Shown: positions 52,696 through 63,700 of the stretch, one piece after another
How positions within the stretch are numbered: the first letter of the stretch is position 1
How the letters are laid out: every line of letters starts with the position of its first letter
Assembly: GCF_029023725.1 (NCBI RefSeq)
Contig: NZ_CP119075.1
Span: 987,501 to 1,051,500, forward strand
Length of the DNA: 64,000 nucleotides
Direction: 5' to 3'
Origin: Synoicihabitans lomoniglobus
Lineage (GTDB): Bacteria > Verrucomicrobiota > Verrucomicrobiia > Opitutales > Opitutaceae
Notes under the pieces: model-generated
The model's input: the letters and a program-made list of their open reading frames with translations, nothing else
Databases searched by the model: none
Told to the model about the DNA's origin: nothing
Position numbers and translations under genes: made by a program

Positions 52696-55524
52696 ATGAG
52701 AAAAATAACCTTCAATAGAACGGTGTTGAAAGCCGCGCTATTCGGTCTAGCTGCGGCGTCGCTCTTCGGCGCTTCCCCCGTCATCACTCCGCCCAAGGAC
52801 ATCATCGGATTCAATATCGGTGATGACTACCACATGGCGAGCTACACCCAGATCTCGACCATGTTGAAGACCTGGGACAAGGAATCGGATCGTCTCACCG
52901 TGGTGAGCATCGGCACCACGGCCGAAGGTCGGGCCCAATACATGGGCATTGTCACCTCGCCCGCCAATCACGCGAAGCTGGAGCACTACCGCAACATTTC
53001 GCGCAACCTGTCTCTCGCTGAGGGGCTGACGGATGACCAGGCCCGGGCCATGGCGGACGAAGGCAAAGCGGTGGTCTGGATCGATGGGGGTTTGCACGCC
53101 ACCGAAACGGTCAACGCCCAGTCGTTGGCCGAGATGATTTATCAAATGGTTTCGCTGGAGGATCGCGAAACCATGCGGTTCCTCGACGACGTCATCCTGC
53201 TCATGCCGATTCCGAATCCGGATGGCGTGGAATTGGTGGCCAACTGGTATATGCGCGAAGAGGACGAGACCAAGCGTTCCCTGCAGCACTTGCCGGTGCT
53301 CTACCACAAGTATGTCGGTCATGATAACAACCGGGACTCGATCATGAACAACATGCCCGAGACCACCAATCAGAACCGGGTGCTGTTCCTGGAGTGGAAT
53401 CCGCAGATCATGCACAATGTCCACCAGACGGGGCCGCTCGGCCAGGTGATTTTCATTCCGCCGTTTCGCGATCCGTTTAACTACAACTTTGATCCGCTGA
53501 TTCCGATCGGCATCGAACGCGTGGGGGCGGCCATGCATGCGCGTCTCGTGTCCAAAGGCATGGGCGGTTCCGCCATGCGGTCCAACGCCCCTTACTCCAC
53601 GTGGTGGAACGGCGGCATGCGCACGGCCGTGTATTTTCACAATCAAATCGGTCTGTTGACCGAAGTCATCGGCAATCCGACCCCGGGCCCCGTGCCGTTG
53701 GTGCCGGACAAGCATTTGCCCGACAGTGAAGGACCGCTGCCAATCGCGCCGCAGATGTGGCACTACCGTCAGTCGATCGACTACATGATCGAAGTCGAAC
53801 GCGCGGTGATGGACTACGCCTCGCGCAATCGCGAACAATTGCTGTGGGACATCTACGCCATGGGCAAACGCTCGATCGAAAAGGGCAGCACGGACTCGTG
53901 GACCGTCACGCCGAGCCGGATCCAAAAGCTGAAAGACGAGGGCAAGATGCTCATCGAGCAGCTGGAAAAAGAAGGCAAGGAAACCATGACCGAGGAAGTC
54001 GCGATGCGGGTGCGCTGGCGCGGAGGCGTCAACCCGACCGTGCCCGCCCAACTCTACGAAGAGGTGCTGCACGCGCCGGAGGATCGCGATGCCCGCGGTT
54101 ACATCATCACCAAGGAGCAGGCCGATTTCCCGACCGCGGTGAAATTCATCAACGTGCTGCTGAAGCAGGGTATCTTCGTGATGAAAGCGACCGCGGACTT
54201 CGAGGTCGACGGCAAGTCGTATCCGGCCGGTTCCTTTGTGGTTAAAACCGATCAAGCCTTTCGTCCCGCGATTCGCGACATGTTTGAACCGCAGGATCAC
54301 CCGGTCGATCTGGAGTATCCGGACGGTCCTCCCGTGCGTCCTTACGACATCGCGGGTTGGACGCCGGTCGTGCAAATGGGCGTGGAATTTGAACGCGTAT
54401 TCGATGGCTTTGAGGGGCCGTTCGAGCGGATCGGATTTGAGATGCAAAAACCAGCCCCGGCCCTGGTCACCGGCCCGGCCAACCCGGCGGGTTATCTCGT
54501 GAGTCACCAGATCAACGACGCTGTCGTGCTCACCAACCGCCTGCACAAGGCGGGAGCGGATGTCTATTGGTTGAAGGATGAGAAATTCATCGACGGCCTG
54601 AGCCTCGGCACCGGCACCTTGTGGATTCCGGCCACGTCGGCTTCGACGGCCGTCGTCAAACAAACCGCGATGGATCGGGGCATTCCCGCCTATGGCGTGG
54701 CCGAGGCCCCCACCGGGGCCGCGATGAAAATCAAGCCGGTGCGCATCGGCTTGGTCGACCTCTACGGCGGCGTCATGCCGTCCGGCTGGCTGCGGTGGAT
54801 GTTCGAGCAATACGAAATTCCCTACGAAGTGGTGTTCCCGCAGATCCTCGATGCCGGCAACCTGCACGCGGCCTATGATGTCATCGTGGTGCCCAGCAGC
54901 ACCTATTCGGATGGCAGCCGCGGCCGCAACCGCATCCGTCGTCAACCCGAAGCGGGCACGATTCCGGAAGAGTATCGTTCGATGCTCGGCGGCATGACCG
55001 CCAGCGAGACGATCCCGCCGCTGAAGACCTTCGTGGCAGAGGGCGGCACGTTGCTCGCCATCGGTTCCTCGGCGACGATCGGTGAAGCCATGGGGCTGCC
55101 GGTGACCAACCACCTCACGGAGTGGACGCCGGCCGGCGAACGGGAACCGCTCTCGAGCAAGAAATTCTACGTGCCGGGGTCGATCCTGCGTGCGAAGTTC
55201 GACAACACCGAGCCGCTCGCATTCGGCATGCCCAAGGAAGGGTTTGTGTTCTTCGACAGCAGCCCGGTCTTCAGTCGCAAGGATTCGGATACGGTGAAAG
55301 CCGAGAAGGTGGCCTGGTTTGATGGCACCGATCTGCTCTACAGCGGTTGGGCCATGGGCGAACATTACCTCGACGGTGGCGAACTCGCGACATCGGCCAA
55401 GATGGGCGAAGGCTCATTGGTGCTGATCTCGTTTGAGGCGACCTTCCGGGCCACCCCGCATGCGACCTTCAAGCTGTTCTTCAACGGCCTGTATGAAGGC
55501 CAGGCCGAGGACGTCGTTTTCTAG
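52696..55524 (+). CDS. Secreted M14-family zinc carboxypeptidase-like protein, second copy
   Basis: 942 residues from ATG 52696 with a signal peptide (LKAALFGLAAASLFGASP). Zinc ligands in DGGLHATETVNAQ and MHNVHQTG; Pro-Asn loop PIPNPDGVELV. The C-terminal half has the same amidotransferase-like region as the gene at 39219 (GGVMPSGWLRWMFEQYEIPYEVV, DVIVVPSSTYSDGSRG) and an identical style of end (GEGSLVLISFEATFRATPHATFK). Role: periplasmic or secreted peptide processing, substrate unknown. Ends with a strong terminator. Confidence 0.88.
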   Translation: MRKITFNRTVLKAALFGLAAASLFGASPVITPPKDIIGFNIGDDYHMASYTQISTMLKTWDKESDRLTVVSIGTTAEGRAQYMGIVTSPANHAKLEHYRNISRNLSLAEGLTDDQARAMADEGKAVVWIDGGLHATETVNAQSLAEMIYQMVSLEDRETMRFLDDVILLMPIPNPDGVELVANWYMREEDETKRSLQHLPVLYHKYVGHDNNRDSIMNNMPETTNQNRVLFLEWNPQIMHNVHQTGPLGQVIFIPPFRDPFNYNFDPLIPIGIERVGAAMHARLVSKGMGGSAMRSNAPYSTWWNGGMRTAVYFHNQIGLLTEVIGNPTPGPVPLVPDKHLPDSEGPLPIAPQMWHYRQSIDYMIEVERAVMDYASRNREQLLWDIYAMGKRSIEKGSTDSWTVTPSRIQKLKDEGKMLIEQLEKEGKETMTEEVAMRVRWRGGVNPTVPAQLYEEVLHAPEDRDARGYIITKEQADFPTAVKFINVLLKQGIFVMKATADFEVDGKSYPAGSFVVKTDQAFRPAIRDMFEPQDHPVDLEYPDGPPVRPYDIAGWTPVVQMGVEFERVFDGFEGPFERIGFEMQKPAPALVTGPANPAGYLVSHQINDAVVLTNRLHKAGADVYWLKDEKFIDGLSLGTGTLWIPATSASTAVVKQTAMDRGIPAYGVAEAPTGAAMKIKPVRIGLVDLYGGVMPSGWLRWMFEQYEIPYEVVFPQILDAGNLHAAYDVIVVPSSTYSDGSRGRNRIRRQPEAGTIPEEYRSMLGGMTASETIPPLKTFVAEGGTLLAIGSSATIGEAMGLPVTNHLTEWTPAGEREPLSSKKFYVPGSILRAKFDNTEPLAFGMPKEGFVFFDSSPVFSRKDSDTVKAEKVAWFDGTDLLYSGWAMGEHYLDGGELATSAKMGEGSLVLISFEATFRATPHATFKLFFNGLYEGQAEDVVF

Positions 55525-55557
55525 ACTTTGGTGTAGTTGTAAGCAGTAGTTTGAATG

Positions 55558-55589
55558 ACGGCCCGCTCTTCGGAGTGGGCCGTTTTTTG
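55558..55589 (+). terminator. Rho-independent terminator after M14 peptidase gene
   Basis: An 11-bp stem (55558-55568 with 55573-55583, one G-T mismatch) and TTCG tetraloop, followed by a T6 tract. It lies 34 bp after the stop codon at 55524. Confidence 0.9.
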
Positions 55590-55739
55590 TGAAAAGATTC
55601 GGTGAACGCAAAAAGAATGCGTTGTCCGTCGCTCCGGGATGAGCTCACCGCATGACGAGGTGAAATTACCCTGAATTTGCCTACATTGATCGCATCTTGT
55701 GCCAGCTGGCAGCAGTCCTGCTTCCCGGAAGGCATGGTG

Positions 55740-56420
55740 ATGACGACGCTCCATTCTGGCCTGAAATTGTTAGTGGTCGAGGACCACCAACTGATTCGAG
55801 AAATGCTGGTCCTGGCATGCTCCCAAACCTGGCCCGACGCGATCGTGGAGAGCGCGACGACTGGGGAGGACGGGCTGCGTCTGATCAAGAAACTGAAACC
55901 GGACGTGGTGTTGCTCGATCTTTGTCTGCCCGACGGCGACGGGCTGGACTTTGCCTTGAAGATGCGCGAGGCGTGTCGCTCCACGAAGGTGATCGCGCTG
56001 ACGTCCCACACGGACGAGTTCACCATCCATCGCGCGATGCATGTGCGGCTCCACGGTTTTGTGGACAAGAACGAGCAGCCGCTCGACGTGATCCGCCAGG
56101 CGGTCGAGTCGGTGCTCGACGGGCATCAATACCTTTCGAAAACCGTGCGCCGGGTGCGCGAGGAGATCCGGTATGATCCGGTGAGTTTCAGCAAAGTTCT
56201 GTCGGACCGTGAGATCGCGCTTCTGTCGTTGCTGGGGCAGGGCATGACCAATGAGGAAATCGCCACGCAGATCGGTCTGGCTGTCAGCACGGTTAAATTG
56301 CACCGCAACAAAATCATGATGCGCATCGGCGTGCACAGCACCCCGCAACTCATGCGGTATGCGTTGGCCAAGGGTTTTGTGCACACCGACTCGCCGTCCG
56401 CATTGGCCGCCGGTATGTAA
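55740..56420 (+). CDS. LuxR/NarL-family response regulator
   Basis: 226 residues from ATG 55740, chosen because a GGAAGG ribosome-binding site sits 7 bp upstream; ATG 55734 is an alternative. Receiver domain (about 8-125): VEDHQLIRE, phospho-acceptor in VVLLDLCLPDGDGL, Lys in GFVDKNEQ. The LuxR_C HTH (about 155-215): LSDREIALLSLLGQGMTNEEIATQIGLAVSTVKLHRNKI. It lies tail to tail with the hybrid kinase gene, so they are probably a pair although not co-transcribed. Confidence 0.9.
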   Translation: MTTLHSGLKLLVVEDHQLIREMLVLACSQTWPDAIVESATTGEDGLRLIKKLKPDVVLLDLCLPDGDGLDFALKMREACRSTKVIALTSHTDEFTIHRAMHVRLHGFVDKNEQPLDVIRQAVESVLDGHQYLSKTVRRVREEIRYDPVSFSKVLSDREIALLSLLGQGMTNEEIATQIGLAVSTVKLHRNKIMMRIGVHSTPQLMRYALAKGFVHTDSPSALAAGM

Positions 56421-56494
56421 CAAGTCGGGCGTTGACCGGGGTCTGACCAGCCGACCCGCGAGGGGGATTAAAGCGGTCTCGCCCGGCGCGCGAT

Positions 56495-59400
56495 TCAGTT
56501 GCGATCGGCGAGTTCGTGCAGGCGGGTTTTGAGCACGGCACCGCTGGATTGGGTGCGCGACCAGGCGCGGTCGCGATCGGCCGGTGTGGCGGTGTCCACC
56601 ATGATTTCCTCCAATTGCTTCGCGGCGAGATTGAGCTCACGGGCTCCGATCAATCCCGCGAGGGCGCGCAAACGGTGGGCGTGAAATTTGGCCACGGGAT
56701 AATCCTCCGATGCCAAAGCGGCGGCGATGGTCTCGTATTCCTGGTCAAGGGAGGAAGTGAACTGATGAATCGCGGTTGATTCCTGTTCGCCCTTGCTGCG
56801 CGAGTAATGACTGAATGCCTGTCGATTGAAGGGTTCGAGTGGACGATCGTGCGCGGCCGGTGGGGCGGGTTCACCCGGCGGAGGACCGATGCCGTGGCGA
56901 CGTGACCGGACCGAGGCGATGATGGTGCGCACTTTGTCAGTATCGTAAGGCTTGAGCAAAAATGCATCCATACCGGCCTGCCGACACCGTCGCCGGATCT
57001 CGTCGCTGTCGTGTGCCGTGGTGGCGAGAATGATCGGCTGATCTCCACCGACCGAACCGCGCACGGCGTGGGCGACCTCGACCCCCTTGGCCCGCGGCAG
57101 TTCCCAGTCGAGAAAGATGACGGCGTAGCTCTCGCGGGTGAGCAGCGTGAGGGCTTCCTCGGCGGTGCTCGCGACATCCACGTCGTAACCCAGTTCCACG
57201 CCGAGTCCCTCCAACACGATGCGATTGTAGGGCTCGTCCTCGACGACCAACGCCCGGCCGCATTCGACCGTCGCCGTCGCGAGGCCGCTGGCGACCGTCG
57301 GCGCCGGGGTTTCGAGATGGGTCCGCGGTAGTCGCACCGCCAATACGAACTCGGACCCGTGGCCGACCTGACTGTGCAACGTGACCTCGCCCCCCATGAC
57401 CTGGGCGAGGGCACGACAAGTCGCCAGACCCAGCCCGGTGCCCGTGACCTGATCGCGTTTCGCCTTGGAGCCGCGGACGAACTTGGAAAAGACGAGCACC
57501 TGTTCCTCAGGCGGAATACCGGGACCGTGGTCGGCGACCTCAATGAACAAATCCACCGGGGCGTCGGGATCTTCGTCCGGTTCCACCTCATTGAGCAGGC
57601 GGATTTCGATGGCGGCACCGGGCGCGTATTTCAGCGCGTTGCCGACGAAGTTTTCGATAATGGTGCGGATCTTGGCGTGGTCGCCGATGAACCCGTCGAT
57701 GAACCCCTCCGGCCAGTGCAAGGTGAGCGACTGACCTTGCTCCCGGGACTGGGTGGCGAAGAGATCCACCGCATCCTGCAACAGCGGACGCAACCGAAAC
57801 GGTTGGGCGTCGAGATTGACGTAACCGTATTCGAGGCGGGCGTAGCTCAACACATCCTCGAACACGGACATCAATTTGCGGGAAACCGCGCGCAGTGACC
57901 GGGTGAGTTCGCGTTCGCGCGGGCCGAGATTATCCTCTTTGAGCAAGGCCAGCAGACCGGTGAGTCCGTTGAGTGGATTGCGAATTTCGTGGGAGATGTT
58001 TTCGAGAAAATCACTCTTGGCGATGTTGCTCAGAGCGAGTTCGCGCGTGCGTTTCTCGACCATGAGATTGAGGTGTTCGTTTTTGCGTTTGAGCCGCAGC
58101 ACCTGCCAGCGGGCGATCCCTCCCACCAGCAGTAGTCCGAGGACGACGTATCCGGCGATGGCGGGTCCCCGTCGATACCAGGGCGATATCAACTTGAAGC
58201 CGATGTGTTCGACCGGACCGGTGCGCCCGAAGGAGTCCACCGCCCGCACTTCAAATCGATAACTCCCCGGCTCCAGTCCGGCAAAGCTGCGGGCGCTTTC
58301 GAGACTGGGCGGGCTCCATTCCGCTTCGGCTCCGGTCAGCCGGGTTTGCAGGTAGACCTGATCATGATCCGAAGGGGAGGGCGCGAAGTGAAAATCCACC
58401 CGGCGCACGTGGGGATCAAGAGGCAGCAGACCCGCTTCGTCCGGTGCCCCCGGCCCGGGATCGGTGCGCAGCGAAACCTGCACCTGCGGCACGGGGTCAG
58501 CCGCGGTCAAAGCGGCTTCATCGATTTTGAGCACCCCCGCCGTGCTACTCAACCACAGGGACCCCTGGCCGTAGTCCAGCGCGACAGGATCGCCCACTCC
58601 GTTGAGGCCGTGGGCGTGCAGTGGTTCGACCTGCAGTTGCCCGGAGTGCCAACTGACGCGGAGCAGGGCGTAGCTGTTGTGGTCGTCGATCAGGCGGGGC
58701 CGCACCAACCAGTAACCGGTATCGCCCGATTCATCGGTGGATGCCGCGATGCCCACGTATTCGCGCACCGTGGGTTCGAGTTCGAATTCCGGGCGGTGCC
58801 GATGCAGTCGCAGGATGCCGGCATCGGTGAAGGCGAAAATCCGTGGGCCCAACTCCACCACCCGGGCGCGCTTCCCTTGGTCAGGCAGTTCGCGACCGAT
58901 GTCGTAGTGATTCTTGAGATACAATTGCGCATAGGGCGAGGAAGGGTCTGATCGCCACGCGAAGCGGTCGATGCCACGCGTCATGGTGCCGGCCCAGATT
59001 TCGTCCCGGGAGGATTCGAACAAGGATACCGGGGTGTCGCGAATGCGCAGGTGCAGATCCTCGGGCACCCAGCCCCCGTGCCGACTGGGTCGCAGGGCCT
59101 TGAGGTCGTAGCCCTCGGTGTAAACCACCCCCGATTGATATTCGCGGGAGGCGGTGACGCTCAATACGTCGTGCGGGGCGAAGTGTTCGCGCTTGGCACC
59201 GGTGGGATCGACCCGCCACACGCCGCCGAAACCTCCGACCCACAACGCATCGCCCACCTGAGTCGCCGACCAAAGCAGGGTCTCGTGTTCGAGCACCGGA
59301 CGCAATTGGTCGGAGTCTGGCGCGAGCAGCAGCACGTCCTTGCTGGTGAGCAACCAGGTGCCATCGCGATTGAACTCCACTCCGCGAGGGGCGCCGTCAC

Positions 59401-60580
59401 CCAGCCCGGTTTGCCGATCAATGATATACGACTGTCCCACACCGTCGACCCGGGCCAGTCCGCCCTGGTAGCCGATCCAGAGATGATCGCCGTCGGCACC
59501 CAGGGTGTAGGTGGTATTGTCACTCAATCCGCGTTTGCGATTGATGATCTCTTTCACCTCGCCCTCCTGATCGGCGATGACGACGCCCGCGCGAAACGTG
59601 GCGATGCCGAAATTGCCGTGCGGTAGCCGCACCGCCCGACCGGGCAACGTGCCGGCCAGCGCCCGGGACAGAGCGTGCAGGCGAGTGAATGAACCGTCCG
59701 ATTCCTGGCGATAGGCTCCGCCGGCCATGCCAATGATGGGCCGGGGCTCCGTCGCGGTGGGCGGGATCATCCAAGTGACCGGAGGGCGCGGCAGTTCGTC
59801 ATAGGGCACCACCAATTGCGGGTCGCCGCGGTCGCCGATGGCGTAGACCCCGTGACCGTCGTCGTAGAACCACAACCCCTCGGCGGTGGCCGCGCCGAAC
59901 AACCGATGGCGACCCCGGGCTCGCCAAGTCGTGAAGGTGGTGCCGTTCCATCGGGCGGCGCGATCCGACGTAAGCCAGACCGCTCCCTGCGGCGTCGCCT
60001 GCACCGCCCAGACATCTTCCAACGTCGTCCCGGTATCGCGTCGCCACGCTTCCAACAGCGAGTGAAACCCCCAGTCTCCCGGGGCGCGCCGCGCGATGTA
60101 GCCGAGTTGGTGCATCGCGCCGACCCATACGCGGCTGCCGTCGGCCGACGGAGCCAACCCGCGAAAGGCATGTGCGTCGGGCAGCGCGATTTGCGACCAT
60201 TGATGCTGGCTTAAAATACTGAGCCGGTTGGACCCCACGATGAGATCGCCGGCCGGCGTGATGGTGGTCGCCCACACCGGGCCATCGATCACGTTCCGAC
60301 CCAAGCCCACCTGAGTCATGACGGGACGACCGACCACCGGCTCGGCGGACCGGACGACCGGTGTTCCGGTAGCCAGTCCCAGCGCCCCGATCAAAGTCAC
60401 CGCGAAGTGAATACGGGAGGTGAGTCTCGTCCATCCGCGGGCTCGAACCGGACTTTCGGGTCGACGCCAGGAACCGGTCGGCGCCTCCGGAACCCGCCCG
60501 AGGGAGGGGTAGGGAAGAAACGATGCCAGTTTACCGGCCCGCGCAGGCGGAGGGAGGGAAAGCGGGCTCGGTCGCGGCAT
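56495..60580 (-). CDS. Hybrid propeller sensor kinase (HisKA, HATPase, REC, Hpt)
   Basis: 1361 residues from ATG 60580; the first 50 residues are Pro/Arg-rich, so the true start may be further in, before the signal-like FAVTLIGALGLATG. A periplasmic propeller (about 70-720) and a Y_Y_Y domain (VQVSLRTDPGPG...GLEPGSYRFEVRAVD) precede a transmembrane helix (GPAIAGYVVLGLLLVGGIA). HisKA has FLENISHEIRNPLNGL (His about 864); HATPase has IENFVGNALKYAP; the receiver has FLDWELPRAKG (Asp about 1158); a C-terminal Hpt has KFHAHRLRALAGLIG (His about 1302). This is a full phosphorelay in one chain, with the regulator at 55740 as likely end point. Confidence 0.9.
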   Translation of the reverse strand: MPRPSPLSLPPPARAGKLASFLPYPSLGRVPEAPTGSWRRPESPVRARGWTRLTSRIHFAVTLIGALGLATGTPVVRSAEPVVGRPVMTQVGLGRNVIDGPVWATTITPAGDLIVGSNRLSILSQHQWSQIALPDAHAFRGLAPSADGSRVWVGAMHQLGYIARRAPGDWGFHSLLEAWRRDTGTTLEDVWAVQATPQGAVWLTSDRAARWNGTTFTTWRARGRHRLFGAATAEGLWFYDDGHGVYAIGDRGDPQLVVPYDELPRPPVTWMIPPTATEPRPIIGMAGGAYRQESDGSFTRLHALSRALAGTLPGRAVRLPHGNFGIATFRAGVVIADQEGEVKEIINRKRGLSDNTTYTLGADGDHLWIGYQGGLARVDGVGQSYIIDRQTGLGDGAPRGVEFNRDGTWLLTSKDVLLLAPDSDQLRPVLEHETLLWSATQVGDALWVGGFGGVWRVDPTGAKREHFAPHDVLSVTASREYQSGVVYTEGYDLKALRPSRHGGWVPEDLHLRIRDTPVSLFESSRDEIWAGTMTRGIDRFAWRSDPSSPYAQLYLKNHYDIGRELPDQGKRARVVELGPRIFAFTDAGILRLHRHRPEFELEPTVREYVGIAASTDESGDTGYWLVRPRLIDDHNSYALLRVSWHSGQLQVEPLHAHGLNGVGDPVALDYGQGSLWLSSTAGVLKIDEAALTAADPVPQVQVSLRTDPGPGAPDEAGLLPLDPHVRRVDFHFAPSPSDHDQVYLQTRLTGAEAEWSPPSLESARSFAGLEPGSYRFEVRAVDSFGRTGPVEHIGFKLISPWYRRGPAIAGYVVLGLLLVGGIARWQVLRLKRKNEHLNLMVEKRTRELALSNIAKSDFLENISHEIRNPLNGLTGLLALLKEDNLGPRERELTRSLRAVSRKLMSVFEDVLSYARLEYGYVNLDAQPFRLRPLLQDAVDLFATQSREQGQSLTLHWPEGFIDGFIGDHAKIRTIIENFVGNALKYAPGAAIEIRLLNEVEPDEDPDAPVDLFIEVADHGPGIPPEEQVLVFSKFVRGSKAKRDQVTGTGLGLATCRALAQVMGGEVTLHSQVGHGSEFVLAVRLPRTHLETPAPTVASGLATATVECGRALVVEDEPYNRIVLEGLGVELGYDVDVASTAEEALTLLTRESYAVIFLDWELPRAKGVEVAHAVRGSVGGDQPIILATTAHDSDEIRRRCRQAGMDAFLLKPYDTDKVRTIIASVRSRRHGIGPPPGEPAPPAAHDRPLEPFNRQAFSHYSRSKGEQESTAIHQFTSSLDQEYETIAAALASEDYPVAKFHAHRLRALAGLIGARELNLAAKQLEEIMVDTATPADRDRAWSRTQSSGAVLKTRLHELADRN

Positions 60581-60764
60581 GCTTCGAAGACTCAGCAGGA
60601 ACTTCGCCGTCCCCTAAGTTGACTAGATTTATTAGCAAACCAGAGCAACGGGAACAGAATGGCACATATATCAGGAGATATAAAAAACGACCCGGATATT
60701 CCTCAAATCCACTCCGTGCATCGGTCGGCGGCTCCTAACCTGCTTGAAACCCGGTTGGAAACGT

Positions 60765-63700
60765 ATGGGTATCGAAAATCTCTGGCTTTTAGTTTTTCTG
60801 CGTCGATGCAGCGGTTGCTTTCTCGCGGTGATCGTCCTCTGGGCGGGGGGGGATCGAGTGCGTGCCCAACAGTCTCCGGTCATCGACGGGTCCTCGCGCA
60901 TGGGCGGGGAGGTGAGCGGAGCGTTCCTCGGCGCGCGGGACGATGGCGTGGTCCCGAAGTTGCGGGTGCGCGTGGTGGAAACCGGAGCCGAAGTGATGAC
61001 CGGGGAAACCGGGGAATTTTTGCTCACCGATGTGCCGCCGGGCGTTTACACGCTGCGGGTATCGGGAGTGGGGTATGCCGAGGTGGAGGTGACGGACGTG
61101 GTCGTCCTGCCGGGGGAACGACGCACGTTGATTCCCCAGCGGGTGCCGACGTTTCGTCGTCATGGTGATGTTTCGACTCTGTCGTTGGTCACCATCAACG
61201 CCCAACGACTGCGGGGTATGGACGAAGCGATGGAGACCTTCGAGCGAGCCACGGTGACAGGGTCTCACCTCAAACGCATTGGCTCCTCCGCGTTTTCATT
61301 GCACCGCATCGAACGGGTGGAATTGGAGCAACGCAGCGCGATCACCCCGGCGCTGTTGCTCGCCACCGTGCCGGAAGTCACGGGATTGCCGCTCAACGTA
61401 TCTTCGGTGGCCGGGACCTCGGCGCGCGGTGACAACATGGCGATCAGTTTGCGCGGGTTGGGATCGGGCAACACCCTGATGCTGCTCAACGGGCGTCGGC
61501 TCGTGGCGCATCCCATTGCTCCGATCGACGAGTATTCCGTGCCGACGCTGACCGTAAATGTGAACCAATTGCCCATGCATGGATTCGGTGAAATCGACAT
61601 CCTGCGGGGCGGGGCCTCGTCGACTTACGGATTCGACGCGGTCGCGGGATTGGTGGACTACCGCATGAACACGGCCTTTCGCGGGGAAGAGCTCGGCATT
61701 CAAATCGGCGTGCCGGAAGCCGGCGGCGGGGAGGACATCGCGACCCATTGGATGCACGGTCGGGACTTTGCCGATGGCCGCGGACGCTGGGTGATGGTGC
61801 TCGACGCCTATCGTCGGGAACCAATTTTTTTGCGCGATCGGGACTACGCGGCGCAAGCCGACCAATCGGACCGCGCTCCACCGCCGTTCAATGTGGCCGG
61901 CAGTGCCTTCGACGATGCCACGCGCACGGGATATTACCCGAGTTTCCGGGTCGGCGCATCGAATCACACCCAGTATTTTCGACCGTTGGCGGACGCCGGG
62001 ACGGTGCCGCAAATCACCGGCATCCGACCCACGCCGGATGATGGCACGAACTACTTTTTTAACGTGAACGACTACCAGACGGCGTTCCCGGAGACCGATC
62101 GTTTTAATCTCTTCAACTCGTTCGAGTATGACCTCACGGATCAGGTGACGGCGTTTGGGGAACTCGCCGGTTACAAGGCCATCTCGGCCGTCGAACGGCA
62201 GCCGATTCCTTATTCGGGGGCCAATGGCGTGGACCGGCCGGTGGAGTTGGCGGTGGACAACCCGTTTAATCCGTTTGGCTCCCGCTATTACGAAACGAGT
62301 GGCCAGCCCAACGCCGATGGCACGTCGCGCTTGGTGGGCACGCCCCAGCCGCTTCATTTGCTCACGCAGGCGGTGGTGGATGCGGGCGCGGAACACATCG
62401 ACATCAACTCGCAAGTGTTTCGGGCCTTGGCCGGTTTACGGGGAGATTTGAGCAGTGGGTGGACGTGGGAAACCGGCCTGTTGTTCAGCGCTGCTCGCAC
62501 TGCGGACCGCTCGGTGAATCAAGTCCGGGAATCGCTTTTGCAAGCAGCCACCCAACGCACCGACGCCACGGCCTACAACCCGTTTGGCTACACTTTCAAA
62601 GTGGAAAACGGAGCCGTCGTCGCCGACCAACCCTATACGAATCCGGCCGCGGTCATGGATACGATATTGAGTCCGTTTTTGCGCAAAGGTCATTCGTCGT
62701 TGGCCATCGTGGATGCCCGCGCCACCGGCGACGTGGCGCTGGGGCGCGACCGCACGATGGGGCTGGCGGTGGGGGCGGAGTTCCGGGTGGAGTCCTATGA
62801 GGATTGGCGCATGCCCTTCGCCGGCCTCAACCCGGTGGACTCGGGACTCGACCCGAATGACAATGACTTTATCCAGGCCTCGCCGACCGCCGATACCAAG
62901 GCCCATCGCAATGTGCAGGCGTTGTATGCGGAAACGGTGATTCCGTTGATCGAGCGCGACGCGATCAACGAAGCCCCGCCGCTGGTGGAGCTCGCGCTCG
63001 CAGCCCGCTACGAACGGCACGATGACTTTGGCGATGAGCTGGCCCCGCGCTTTGGACTCAGCTGGTGGTGCGGATCAAAACTACAAGTCCACGCCTCGCT
63101 CGACCGGAGTTTTCGAGCCCCCAATCTCGCCCTGTTGCATGCCGTGCCCAAGGTGCGGGTGCAGACCGGCGTCTCCGATGATTACCGGCGCGCGGTAACG
63201 GGCGAGGGCACGGGATCGGTCAACCTGCTTTATGGGGGCAATTCGGGGCTGCAACCGGAGGAGGCCACCGGCATCAATGTCGGGTTCATTGCAGAGTTGC
63301 CCGGCCTTGAGGACCTCACGCTCAAAGTCGATTATTGGTCGACGGAACAAACCAATGTGATCGGCTCGGATTCCGGGCCGGAGGTGGTGCTGAACGACAC
63401 CCGCCTGCTCAACGAATATGTGCAGACCCAACTGGCCGCCGGTGTGCCTGCGGCGCAGATTCACCTGGGCAGTGGCACGGCCGCCTATCGCGGAGATGCC
63501 CGCGTGGTGCGCCGGCCGGTTTCCGCACAAGATCGAACCATTTTTGATCAATATAACGCCGCCGTGGACCCCGCCGACCAACGACCGGTCATCGGTGTGA
63601 TCGACTGGATCGAACGTCCGTTCACCAACAATCGCAGTGGCTTCGCCTCCGGCGTCGACGTGGGCCTGGATTACCAACTGGCGGCCCCGGGCTGGGGGCG

